A DNA stretch of 63,304 bases from Chitinophagales bacterium 33-2 (lineage in GTDB: Bacteria; Bacteroidota; Bacteroidia; Chitinophagales; Chitinophagaceae). Of the stretch, positions 1 through 7,949 are shown one piece after another. A program made the translations under genes and the position numbers. The stretch lies in the NCBI GenBank assembly GCA_002050435.1, contig MWYV01000002.1:1-63304 (forward strand). The letters run 5' to 3'. Position 1 is the first letter of the stretch. The number at the start of each line of letters is the position of its first letter. Under the pieces are notes generated by a model. It had not been told where the DNA came from, did not search any database, and saw nothing but the letters and a program-made list of their open reading frames with translations.

Positions 1-42
1 ATTGTGAATACTAAAAGAAAAAAGTAGCAAAAAAGAAAAGGA

Positions 43-132
43 TAGTAATAATAGTAATAGTAATTTAAAAATGTCAACGCTATTTAGGCAAGTACAACCA
101 TTGACTATTCACCATTGACGATTCACCACTCA
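43..132. repeat. AT-rich leader with trinucleotide run and ACCATTGAC-type short repeats
   Basis: The first 371 bases hold no gene I can support. Positions 43-64 are a TAGTAA-like trinucleotide run. Positions 97-132 contain imperfect tandem copies of ATTCACCATTGAC-like words. The same words recur, in the opposite orientation, at 62883-62926. Such low-complexity units are scattered through intergenic DNA of Bacteroidota. The rest, up to 371, is AT-rich and is probably the promoter region of the downstream sugar dehydrogenase gene, although no clean -33/-7 pair is visible. Confidence 0.5.
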
Positions 133-371
133 CTTGAAATACGACATTTTAAAAATAACAGGAAACTAACTAGAATTTGTCATTAAAATATCAATGGGGA
201 ATTGTGCAAACGAAAATGTATAAAGAGTGCCACATCATCTTCGTAAAAAAAAGTATCAAAATTTAAATAATTTTTTGAACCGAACATTTTACCTCGGTGT
301 AGAATATACCATAGCCATGGTGGTGGTATAATTTTTCTACATTCTAATTTTTAAATTTTTAATATTCAGAT

Positions 372-1604
372 ATGTTCAAATTTCAAATCATTGCATCCAC
401 AATATTGCTCGCCTTCACCTCATGCAATAGTGGCATTAATGATGCTAATAAAGAAGAAGCAATCGGTAATGAAACACCTGGTCAGCCAGTTGAGAGCCGG
501 CCACCTGATGTAGGTTATAAGCCTGCGTTCCAGGGACAAACACGTGTAGCAGGTGTACGTACTTCTACCCCTTACGAAACTAAGGTGATTACAGATAACC
601 TAACTAAACCCTGGGGCATTGCGGCGCTTCCTGACGGGCGGTTTCTTATTTCCGAGAAAGGAGGAAGTTTTCGTATTGTTTCTGTTAATGGACAGGTAAG
701 TGATAAAATTACCGGCACTCAGAACGTGGAAGAAAAAGGCCAGGGTGGTTTGCTTGGCGTAAGCTTAGATCCTGATTTTAGCACCAACAGAACCATCTAC
801 TGGGCATTTACTGAAAAGCGTAAGAATGGGAATGGCACATCAGTAGGCAAAGGTGTTCTTTCAGCCGATGAGCGAAGCCTTGAAAATGTACAGGTGATTT
901 ACCGGGTAATGCCTACTTATGAAGGTAATTTACATTATGGTGGCAGAATGGTTTTTAGTAAAGATGGAAACCTGTTTCTTGCTACAGGCGACCGGTTTAA
1001 AAAAGAAAGACGCAGACATGCGCAAGAGCTAAATTCGGGACTTGGAAAAATCATCCTCATCAATAAAGATGGAAAGCCTGTCGGCGGAACCACTACATCG
1101 GGAGCAGGCGGAAATGCTGAAATCTATTCATACGGGCACCGAAATGTACAGGGCATCGCCTTTCACCCAGAGACAGGTGACTTGTGGGTAGCAGAATTTG
1201 GACCGTTGGGCGGCGACGAACTGAATGTAGTAGAACAAGGTAAAAACTATGGCTGGCCTATTATTTCCTATGGATTGGAATATAACAGCGATACCATTGG
1301 AAATGGTATTACACAACAGGAAGGACTGGAGCAACCGGTTTATTATTGGGATCCGGTATTATCCCCCAGTGGCATGACCTTTTACAAAGGCAGTGCAATA
1401 CCTGAATGGAAAAACAATCTGTTTATAGCAGGTCTCAACAGTCACCATATAGCACGACTTGTTTTAGAAAACAGGAAAGTAATAGGTGAAGAACGCATAC
1501 TGGCCGACCAGCAACAAAGATTTAGACATGTAATTGAAGGGAATGATGGAGCACTTTTCGCCATAACCGATGAAGGAAGACTGTATAGAATAGGAAAAAA
1601 ATAA
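372..1604 (+). CDS. PQQ-dependent sugar dehydrogenase, lipoprotein
   Basis: This is a soluble-type aldose/sorbosone dehydrogenase of the six-bladed beta-propeller family (GSDH; YliI/Asd-like), 410 aa. Such enzymes oxidise sugars in the periplasm with PQQ as cofactor. The N-terminus is a lipoprotein signal with lipobox FTSC (Cys18), so the enzyme is probably anchored to a membrane outside the cytoplasm. Family hallmarks in order are LTKPWGIAALPDGRFLISE (about 76-94), GQGGLLGVSLDP (about 122), HYGGRMVFSKDG (about 188) with ATGDR after it, and SYGHRNVQGIAFHP (about 253) followed by GGDELN and NYGWP. Length is normal for the family. It stands alone, with a decayed transposase downstream. A paralogue lies at 38711-39853. 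The substrate cannot be read from the sequence. Confidence 0.9.
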   Translation: MFKFQIIASTILLAFTSCNSGINDANKEEAIGNETPGQPVESRPPDVGYKPAFQGQTRVAGVRTSTPYETKVITDNLTKPWGIAALPDGRFLISEKGGSFRIVSVNGQVSDKITGTQNVEEKGQGGLLGVSLDPDFSTNRTIYWAFTEKRKNGNGTSVGKGVLSADERSLENVQVIYRVMPTYEGNLHYGGRMVFSKDGNLFLATGDRFKKERRRHAQELNSGLGKIILINKDGKPVGGTTTSGAGGNAEIYSYGHRNVQGIAFHPETGDLWVAEFGPLGGDELNVVEQGKNYGWPIISYGLEYNSDTIGNGITQQEGLEQPVYYWDPVLSPSGMTFYKGSAIPEWKNNLFIAGLNSHHIARLVLENRKVIGEERILADQQQRFRHVIEGNDGALFAITDEGRLYRIGKK

Positions 1605-1808
1605 AGTCAAACTTTACAAATGTTCTCTGTTATATTTTAGAAACCTGCGGACCAACAATGAAAGTTGCACTTTTTCAATCCAGGCAATTATTGAAAAGCA
1701 TTGTGTGTTGGCTGAGCTCCTGGGTTGTGAGCCGGGCTTCCTGCTGCTATTTATAAACTGAGGATCATCATCAATAAAGGATGCTTTTCTATCCTATTGT
1801 ATTCCGCC

Positions 1809-1833
1809 TTTGCAGGTGTTCTTCACCTGCAAA
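1809..1833. repeat. Perfect 10-bp hairpin upstream of the transposase remnant
   Basis: TTTGCAGGTG at 1809-1818 and CACCTGCAAA at 1824-1833 are a perfect inverted repeat around a TTCTT loop. No T-run follows, so a rho-independent terminator is unlikely. Its position just before a RAYT-type transposase remnant suggests a REP-like or element-end palindrome. Confidence 0.5.
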
Positions 1834-1877
1834 CATACATGGGAAAAGAAGCTGTTGGTGAAGAATGCCAATAACGG

Positions 1878-2191
1878 CGTAAAAAATTTACAGTAAACAA
1901 ATAGAGCAGTAAATAAGAACTAATACATTTGAGAGCAGGAAAGCGTTTATGTTGTGGATGTTTGAAAGAGCTGGACAGCGAAACAGTAATAACATGAATT
2001 TTAAGTTTTGGCAACAGGGTAACCATCCGTTTGAACTTTATGGGTTATGAAATGCTAAAGCAGAAATTGGATATTTGCATAATAATCCAGTAAGAGCCGG
2101 AATTGTATACAAGCCTTGGCATTATAAGTACAGTAGTGTCATTGACTATTGTGCCGACATGAACGGTTTGTTGGAACTGCAGCTTGTGTAG
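1878..2191 (+). pseudogene. Decayed REP-associated tyrosine transposase (RAYT / IS200-like)
   Basis: Translated in three frames, this stretch gives recognisable pieces of the Y1-type transposase that mobilises REP palindromes. They are ESRKAFMLWMFERAGQRNSN (from about 1931), FWQQGNHPFELYG (about 2006), EMLKQKLD (about 2049) and YLHNNPVRAGIVYKP (about 2069), then HYKYSSVIDY. These are the C-terminal half of the family. The reading frame is broken at least twice, by an extra G in the GGG at 2042-2044 and by a lost base near 2071. In-frame stops lie near 1910, and the N-terminal catalytic part is missing. It is therefore a dead fragment. REP-like palindromes occur just downstream (2197-2220) and at 3797-3817. 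Confidence 0.75.
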
Positions 2192-2196
2192 CGCTC

Positions 2197-2220
2197 TTAC
2201 CGGACGCAGTCCTGCTATCA
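2197..2220. repeat. REP-like palindrome next to the transposase remnant
   Basis: The core GGACGCAGTCC (2202-2212) is a perfect 4-bp stem with a three-base loop. It lies a few bases after the last codon of the RAYT remnant. The reverse complement AGCAGGACTGCGTCCG nearly matches AGCAGGACTGTGTCCG at 3799-3814, so this is a repeated unit rather than a chance hairpin. Confidence 0.55.
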
Positions 2221-2299
2221 ATAATAGCTTTAGGTGATTTGTTTGAACAGTTAAACCAACAAGGGAAGAATACAACTAAAGAAAATTACTGAAGACACT

Positions 2300-3577
2300 A
2301 TGGATATTTTAAGACTAATTGCCATTATTATCTCTTTATCCGCCTTGTTAGCTTACATAAACATCCGGTTTATAAAACTGCCTTCTACAATTGGCGTAAT
2401 GTCGCTTTCGCTTATTCTCTCCTTAATACTCTTACTGGTCGCAGCTGCTTCGCCCGTTTCCGATTATTTAAAGGGATTACTAATTCAAATTGACTTCTCC
2501 GATTTTGTACTTGATTTCATGCTGGGCTTTCTATTGTTTGCAGGCGCATTACATACCGACATCAATAAGCTGCGTAAATCAAAAGCACCCATTATTACAT
2601 TTGCCACCATAGGCATTTTACTATCCACTTTTATTGTAGCTACTGCATTGTATTTCCTGCTACCCGTATTTTACACGCAGGTTGATTATATCTACTGCCT
2701 GTTATTTGGCGCACTTATTTCTCCAACCGACCCTATAGCAGTATTATCTATTCTAAAAAAAGCCGGCATTTCTGAATCAATTAAAGCAAAAATTACCGGA
2801 GAATCATTATTTAATGATGGCGTGGGTGTGGTAATCTTTCTTACCCTTTTTAATATAGCTAGGGAGGGCCTTGCAGAAGTAACCGCTGGTGAGGTTGCTC
2901 TTTTACTTTTAGAAGAAATAGGTGGCGGAATTTTACTGGGCTTACTCCTAGGCTTCCTTGGATTTAGGATGATGAAAAGTATAGATCACTACCAGACAGA
3001 GATCATGATAACACTTGCTTTAGTATTGGCGGGAAGCACCATTGCACCGCTGTTTCATTTTAGCGGAGCGCTGGCAATGGTAGTGGCTGGTTTATTTATT
3101 GGAAATATTGATACCGATCAATCTATGAGTGCACGCACGGAGGATTATGTAACCAAGTTTTGGGAAATGATTGACGAGATTATGAATGCAGTCCTATTTG
3201 TGTTAATCGGATTGGAATTACTGATCATACCATTTGAATTATCTTTCATTTATGTTGGCCTAATTTCTATTTTAATTATTCTCCTGGCCAGGATAATTTC
3301 TTTGGTTGTGCCTTCAGCTTTATTCAAATTCAAATATGAGTTTCCTAAAAACACGTATTTGCTAATGACATGGGGCGGATTGAGAGGTGGAATTTCAATT
3401 GCGCTTGCGCTTTCACTTCCGGCCAACATGGAACGCAACCTGATTGTAACCATTACTTACGTGGTAGTATTATTTTCAATTATTGTGCAAGGATTGACAT
3501 TGGAGAAATTGGTAAACAGGCTGAGAAAAGAAAGTGTCGTTGGTATAGATAAGGACATTTCTGCTACTGAAGCATAA
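2300..3577 (+). CDS. Cation:proton antiporter, CPA1 family (NhaP-like Na+/H+ exchanger)
   Basis: This is an integral inner-membrane antiporter of 425 aa that should exchange Na+ or K+ for protons in pH and salt homeostasis. About a dozen hydrophobic helices span the whole length. CPA1 hallmarks are GALISPTDPIAVL (about residue 137), FNDGVGVVIFL with the ion-binding ND pair (about 172), and MTWGGLRGGISIALALSLP near the C-terminus (about 355), where the conserved arginine lies. There is no cytoplasmic regulatory tail, so this is the short form of the family. The start ATG at 2300 directly precedes the first helix. It is a monocistron between two REP-like palindromes. Ion specificity cannot be assigned. 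Confidence 0.92.
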   Translation: MDILRLIAIIISLSALLAYINIRFIKLPSTIGVMSLSLILSLILLLVAAASPVSDYLKGLLIQIDFSDFVLDFMLGFLLFAGALHTDINKLRKSKAPIITFATIGILLSTFIVATALYFLLPVFYTQVDYIYCLLFGALISPTDPIAVLSILKKAGISESIKAKITGESLFNDGVGVVIFLTLFNIAREGLAEVTAGEVALLLLEEIGGGILLGLLLGFLGFRMMKSIDHYQTEIMITLALVLAGSTIAPLFHFSGALAMVVAGLFIGNIDTDQSMSARTEDYVTKFWEMIDEIMNAVLFVLIGLELLIIPFELSFIYVGLISILIILLARIISLVVPSALFKFKYEFPKNTYLLMTWGGLRGGISIALALSLPANMERNLIVTITYVVVLFSIIVQGLTLEKLVNRLRKESVVGIDKDISATEA

Positions 3578-3653
3578 ACCATCTAATCTGCATCCCGAGC
3601 ACAAAGCATCCATTTAACCAACCGATTTTGTAGATGAAATGGTGAGATATTGA

Positions 3654-3766
3654 TTAACACGTTATCGGTACTTCGTGTGTTACCGTGTTTATCTTTTTAC
3701 TGGTAGAAATAAAGTACGCCATCAGAGCTACTATCACAATAATGAATGCTAATAATGCAAAAACAT
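3654..3766 (-). pseudogene. Possible small membrane protein gene with a one-base deletion
   Basis: On the minus strand an ATG (3764-3766) is followed by an A5/T5 homopolymer (3759-3763). If that run had one more base, the frame would encode a 37-residue protein with one strong hydrophobic helix (ALLAFIIVIVALMAYFI), then a short polar tail ending PITC and a stop at 3654. As written, the ATG frame stops after five codons. I do not recognise a family. It could be a genuine small protein hit by a homopolymer indel, or chance. The same kind of lesion is seen in the genes at 17021 and 17456. Confidence 0.25.
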
Positions 3767-3796
3767 GATATTAATTTAAGTTCGCCCCCTTCATGA

Positions 3797-3817
3797 CAGC
3801 AGGACTGTGTCCGTCAC
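3797..3817. repeat. Second REP-like palindrome
   Basis: GGACTGTGTCC (3803-3813) is a 4-bp stem around TGT. With its flanks it matches the reverse complement of the palindrome at 2197-2220 at nearly every base. The two copies therefore bracket the antiporter gene in opposite orientation. Confidence 0.5.
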
Positions 3818-4136
3818 TAAAGTTATATTGGTGAAGAAGTGTTTCTGCTGTAGATTAGAAAGCAAAAGATGACCCACATGCTTTTGCCTTTTCTCACGGT
3901 CTTTATACTGCACCATTTTGTAACTGGCCCAGTAAAATATGTTCCCTTTTTGCAGCAGTCTTTTATAACATCATAAGTCTTAACCCTATTGCCATTGCCA
4001 ATTAAGCTATTAGACTTTTCTCTTTAGCAAAGATCGGGTCGTTTATGTCAAAGCGCCTTTTGCAGGGCCGCATACAGTTATAGAATATCTTGGCAGCGCT
4101 ACAAATAAGTTGCTATCAGCTGTTTTTGAAATGGCT

Positions 4137-4940
4137 TTACAAACCAGTTATATCGTTTTTGGAAAATTGAGTAGGCGGTAAATTTTGAAGGGTTTCTTCC
4201 AAAAATTCAACCATCCCTGTACTAAGGTTATAAACAGCTCCTACTATTAATAGCTCGCCCCGATCATAGGCCCTGCTTAGAACGGGCTCGAGCTGGCGAA
4301 GTTCCATAACCTGGTTTATGATGTTTTGCCGCACGGCATTCTCGAGTTTGTCGCCCTGCATTTTTTGCACTTTTATAGCAGCCGGCTTTATGGCATTGAT
4401 GAGAGATACAATGTGGCCCGGAGGTGCCTCGGGTCTTTTAATGGCTGCGTCTACGGCACCACAACTGCTGTGACCTAATACCACTATTAGCTTAGTACCT
4501 AAAATAAGGTAAGCGTATTCTATAGTTCCATAAGTTGCCTGCGCCATTACCTGCCCTGCTGTGCGGCTAACAAACAAATCGCCAAAACCCTGGTCGAAAA
4601 GAATTTCAGATGATACGCGCGAATCGGAGCAGCCAACTATAGTAGCAAAAGGAAGTTGACCTTCTGATAACTGCTTAATGAGTGCAGGGTCCTGCCGTGG
4701 ATAAATGCTTTTTGATAATTGAAAACGCTGATTTCCACCCTTTAGCTTCTGAATGCCGTAATAGGGGTTTGCATAAGCAGAATCACGGTTTACAATATTG
4801 TTCACTTTACGCCATTGAGCTGAATCAATCACCGCTGTTTCTGTTGTACGCTTCTTTTTGACAGTGCCCCTGCTCTGAGCGCAAGCGTTTTGTGCAAAAG
4901 CCAATACAGTAATAATGCCTACTATTAAACAATTCCTCAT
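4137..4940 (-). CDS. Exported beta-class carbonic anhydrase
   Basis: This 267-aa protein should interconvert CO2 and bicarbonate. It has a Sec signal peptide (MRNCLIVGIITVLAFAQNA, cleavage near ACAQS), so it acts in the periplasm, unlike most beta enzymes. The zinc site and catalytic pair are intact: CSDSR at 104-108 gives Cys104, Asp106 and Arg108, and GHSSCG gives His157 and Cys160. The segment between signal and core (about 22-60) is Lys/Thr-rich and probably a linker. It is transcribed alone on the minus strand. A second, cytoplasmic-type enzyme lies at 48376-49008 beside a SulP transporter, so the two probably serve different compartments. Confidence 0.9.
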   Translation of the reverse strand: MRNCLIVGIITVLAFAQNACAQSRGTVKKKRTTETAVIDSAQWRKVNNIVNRDSAYANPYYGIQKLKGGNQRFQLSKSIYPRQDPALIKQLSEGQLPFATIVGCSDSRVSSEILFDQGFGDLFVSRTAGQVMAQATYGTIEYAYLILGTKLIVVLGHSSCGAVDAAIKRPEAPPGHIVSLINAIKPAAIKVQKMQGDKLENAVRQNIINQVMELRQLEPVLSRAYDRGELLIVGAVYNLSTGMVEFLEETLQNLPPTQFSKNDITGL

Positions 4941-5354
4941 AGTTGCTTTTGATGTTTATTTATGCAATAAGAATACCAGTGAGGTGCAAACTTCACTTAC
5001 ATCCTTCTTTGTCTGGTTGCGTTGTAAACAAATGATCCATATGGAGCTGTCTATATTTTCATCAAAAAAATCTTCCTGAAGCGTCCTGCAAGTCTAAAAG
5101 TCTGGATTGCGCTTTATTGCTCCATCTTAGTTTTGATCATTCTTAAAAATTAAAAATCAGTTGAGCGATAGTGATTGAATCTCATTCTAAACCAAATAAG
5201 GGGCTTAGTTTTTAAAAATACAACATCCCTCAAGCCTACATTGAATTTCATCAACTGATTTGATGCTATAAAACTTTCCCCGGACAGCAGTGAATCTGAA
5301 TTCATCATAATATACATAGCACATTTTCCCTATCTTATACGGCCAACCATCAAT
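4941..5354. other. Intergenic region between divergent genes
   Basis: This AT-rich spacer separates the minus-strand carbonic anhydrase from the plus-strand WYL regulator, so both promoters should lie here. I find no clean TTTG / TAnnTTTG pair, no hairpin with a T-run and no RNA gene. Confidence 0.4.
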
Positions 5355-6359
5355 ATGCCTGTTAACAAAAACGCACTGCTTCGCTTCCGTATAATTGATG
5401 CCTGTCTCACCAACAGGCAAAGGGCCTACCCAACAATGGAACAGATCATTGAAAAGGTCGAAACGCAGCTGGGACAAAGTATTTCAGATTCACTCTTTAC
5501 CAAAGACCTGAAGGAAATGAAACATATCTATGGCGCGCCCATTCTGTACAGTCGCTTTCATAAAGGATATTATTACGACCAGGAAGGATTTTCAATTAAA
5601 GAATTCCCACTTACACATGAAGAGATCGAAGCCCTTGACTTTTCAACTGCACTTTTGCACCAGTTAAAGGGCACAAGGATTTTTGAGCAGTTTGAAAATG
5701 CAATCAATAAAGTGATCGAAGGTTACCGCATCAGCAAGATCATTGGGAAATCGGAAAACCAGATCCTGCAGGTTGAAGAACCGGTAAAGACCTCAGGTAG
5801 TCACTTATTAGAACCTTTGTTAAAAGGCGTGGTAGAAAAAACAGCCTTTTTAATTATTTACCAGGCGTTCGGAAAGGAGAAAAAGGAACATTTGTTTTCA
5901 CCCTACCTATTAAAAGAATACCGCAACCGCTGGTATGTGATCGGCCACGCACACAAATCCGGAAATATCATTACGCTGGCACTTGACCGCATTGATACCA
6001 TAAAGGCTGAAGGAAAATATATCAGTTCAGAAAACTTTATTCCTTCTGATTTTTTCAAATATTCCATCGGCATCACACAGTTGCACGAAGCGCAACCACA
6101 AAAAGTGGTGCTGTCGGTGCTAACATCAAGGGCGCCCTACCTTATTAGTCAGCCTATTCACCATTCCCAGTCCATTTTAAAGAAAACAGCGGATGCCATT
6201 CATTTTTCATTCAAAATATACATAACAACCGAATTAAAAATGACGATCCTGTCATTGGGCAGTGATGTTGAAGTGCTAGAACCATTGAGCCTGAGAGCAG
6301 AGATCATTGATTGTGCAAGAAATGTAAGTTTAAAATATGAACAGGGAGAAAAAAAATAG
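5355..6359 (+). CDS. WYL-domain transcriptional regulator (YafY-like)
   Basis: A 334-aa regulator. The N-terminal 60 residues form a winged-helix DNA-binding region (YPTMEQIIEKVETQLGQSIS then SLFTKDLKEM). The middle and C-terminus hold a WYL domain with the conserved patch EYRNRWYVIGHA (about 190-201) and ITLALDRIDTIKA. This is followed by a WCX-like C-terminal extension. WYL domains bind nucleic-acid or nucleotide-type ligands, and many members control DNA-repair or anti-phage loci (BrxR, CapW and DriD are examples). It is the first gene of a same-strand run with rmuC (54 bp downstream) and a Cas4-like/DEDD nuclease, which suggests it regulates them, although no operator was identified. Confidence 0.88.
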   Translation: MPVNKNALLRFRIIDACLTNRQRAYPTMEQIIEKVETQLGQSISDSLFTKDLKEMKHIYGAPILYSRFHKGYYYDQEGFSIKEFPLTHEEIEALDFSTALLHQLKGTRIFEQFENAINKVIEGYRISKIIGKSENQILQVEEPVKTSGSHLLEPLLKGVVEKTAFLIIYQAFGKEKKEHLFSPYLLKEYRNRWYVIGHAHKSGNIITLALDRIDTIKAEGKYISSENFIPSDFFKYSIGITQLHEAQPQKVVLSVLTSRAPYLISQPIHHSQSILKKTADAIHFSFKIYITTELKMTILSLGSDVEVLEPLSLRAEIIDCARNVSLKYEQGEKK

Positions 6360-6412
6360 CACACAGTAAATAGATTGCAAACAACACCCTGACATTTACA
6401 CAAATATTGCTT

Positions 6413-7846
6413 ATGCCAACAATTGAAATCATTACCCTCATTTTTGCTGCAATAGCGGTATTGCTCATCATTCTGTTCAGGCCAAAAGCCAACGGCGATC
6501 TTGCAGCAATTGAAACCCGTTTGAAAGACCTGCACCAGCAGGTGGGTGCGCTGACCCAAAACCTGAGGGAAGATTTTAAGACGAACCGTGAAGAAAGTGC
6601 GCATACAGCGAAACAAAACCGGCAGGAACTCAGTGATACCCTGAATGATTTCAGAAAAGAATTGTCTGAAACGTTGCGCCTCATTACCGAACAGAATAAA
6701 ACAGGTTCCGATCAGATCAGCAAAACACTTGATGACAAAATCAATCTGCTCAACCAGCGGATTGAAGAAAGCAATAAAGCAAACCGTCAAAATATTTCGG
6801 AGGCCTTTAAAGGTTTCCAGGAAAGTTTCAATGAAAACGTAAAAAGTTTTAATGAACTGCAACGGGAAAAATTCGGACAGCTGGAAGAAAAACAGCAATC
6901 ACTGATCAAAACCACGGAAACGAAACTTGAGCAGATGCGTGAGACGGTGGATGAAAAACTTCAAAAAACATTGAATGAAAGATTAGGGCAATCATTTGAA
7001 ATGGTGCGTGGCCAACTTGAAAGCGTGCAGAAAGGCCTGGGTGAAATGCAAACACTGGCGCAGGATGTGGGCGGATTGAAAAGAGTGTTATCCAATGTGA
7101 AAATGCGTGGTGGATTTGGTGAAGTGCAGCTTCAAATGTTGCTGGAAAATATTTTGGCCCCTGAGCAGTTTGAAGCCAATGTGATCACAAAAAAAGGATC
7201 ATCTGAAAGAGTAGAATTTGCGGTCAAGTTTCCCAACAAAGAAGGCGACCGCGATTATGTATGGCTACCGATCGATGCCAAATTTCCAAAAGATGCCTAT
7301 GAAAATCTGCAGCATGCTTATGATGCTGCCGACCCGGTCATGATTGAATCTGCACAAAAGCAACTGGAAAATGTGATCAGGAAAATGGCTAAGGACATCT
7401 GTGAAAAATATATTGATGCACCCGACACTACCAATTTTGGTATCATGTTCCTGCCATTTGAAGGTTTGTTTGCCGAGGTGGTAAGGAAAGCTTCATTGCT
7501 GGAAGATATTCAGCGCGACTGTAAAGTAATCATCACCGGACCCACAACACTTGCCGTAATCTTAAATTCCCTGCAAATGGGTTTCCGAACGCTGGCGATA
7601 CAAAAAAGGAGCAGTGAGGTCTGGCAGATCCTTGGCGCTGTGAAAAAAGAGTTTGGTTTATTTGGTGGCATGCTGGATAAAGCACAGAAAAATATTGAAA
7701 CAGGATTGGGACAATTGAGTGATGTAGTGGGCGTTCGCACTCGTGCGATCCAAAAGAAGTTGAAGGGCGTGGAGGCATTGAGTGCTTCGGAAACATCAAT
7801 TGAGGTTGACAATTTGCAAGACCTGATTGAAAATGATGAAGAGTAA
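6413..7846 (+). CDS. rmuC: DNA recombination protein RmuC
   Basis: RmuC-family protein, 477 aa. Members limit recombination at inverted repeats and carry a PD-(D/E)XK-like nuclease fold. Order: an N-terminal membrane anchor (IITLIFAAIAVLLIILF), a long coiled coil of heptad-rich sequence (about 25-205), then the RmuC core from about 215 with GGFGEVQLQMLLENILAPEQ, VWLPIDAKFPKDAYENL and NFGIMFLPFEGLFAEV. ATG at 6413 is preferred over the TTG two codons earlier. Length is usual for the family. It follows the WYL regulator by 54 bp and precedes a DUF2779 nuclease, so three DNA-acting genes are in series. Confidence 0.92.
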   Translation: MPTIEIITLIFAAIAVLLIILFRPKANGDLAAIETRLKDLHQQVGALTQNLREDFKTNREESAHTAKQNRQELSDTLNDFRKELSETLRLITEQNKTGSDQISKTLDDKINLLNQRIEESNKANRQNISEAFKGFQESFNENVKSFNELQREKFGQLEEKQQSLIKTTETKLEQMRETVDEKLQKTLNERLGQSFEMVRGQLESVQKGLGEMQTLAQDVGGLKRVLSNVKMRGGFGEVQLQMLLENILAPEQFEANVITKKGSSERVEFAVKFPNKEGDRDYVWLPIDAKFPKDAYENLQHAYDAADPVMIESAQKQLENVIRKMAKDICEKYIDAPDTTNFGIMFLPFEGLFAEVVRKASLLEDIQRDCKVIITGPTTLAVILNSLQMGFRTLAIQKRSSEVWQILGAVKKEFGLFGGMLDKAQKNIETGLGQLSDVVGVRTRAIQKKLKGVEALSASETSIEVDNLQDLIENDEE

Positions 7847-7851
7847 TTTTT

Positions 7852-7931
7852 TGGTTGAACCACGGAGGCACAGTGGCATAGTGGGTTACGGAGATGAGCT
7901 CTGTGTTCCTTCGTGCTTCGTGGTTCAAAAC
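7852..7931. repeat. Imperfect palindromic repeat (AACCACGGAGGCAC type)
   Basis: The left arm, TTGAACCACGGAGGCACAG (from 7855), is answered by CTTCGTGCTTCGTGGTTCAA (ending near 7928), giving a long imperfect stem in the gap between rmuC and the next gene. Inside the right arm the unit CTTCGTG is duplicated. This wording is typical of a palindromic unit dispersed in many environmental bacterial genomes. It lies upstream of the favoured start at 7950 and would be untranslated. Confidence 0.6.
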
Positions 7932-7949
7932 CCCTTTAATTTTATAAGT

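Larger units (their letters stand above)
3578..4136. other. Gene-poor gap after the antiporter
   Basis: Apart from the possible small frame at 3654-3766 and the REP-like palindrome at 3797-3817, I see nothing supportable. The segment 3820-4136 is AT-rich, with stops in all frames and no tRNA-like folding. Confidence 0.4.

Noticed and set aside
3578-5354. tRNA or small RNA genes in the long gaps
   Set aside because: I found no cloverleaf-like pattern, TTCGAATC-type T-loop or CCA end in these gaps.
6200-6898. Long minus-strand open frame over the WYL/rmuC junction
   Set aside because: It is Phe/Cys/Leu-rich low-quality sequence opposite two clearly coding genes, with no family resemblance. 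It is a complement shadow.
7827-7949. Upstream extension of the DUF2779 gene by 41 codons
   Set aside because: The extension would translate the palindromic repeat (7852-7931). The ATG at 7950 gives a natural N-terminus.
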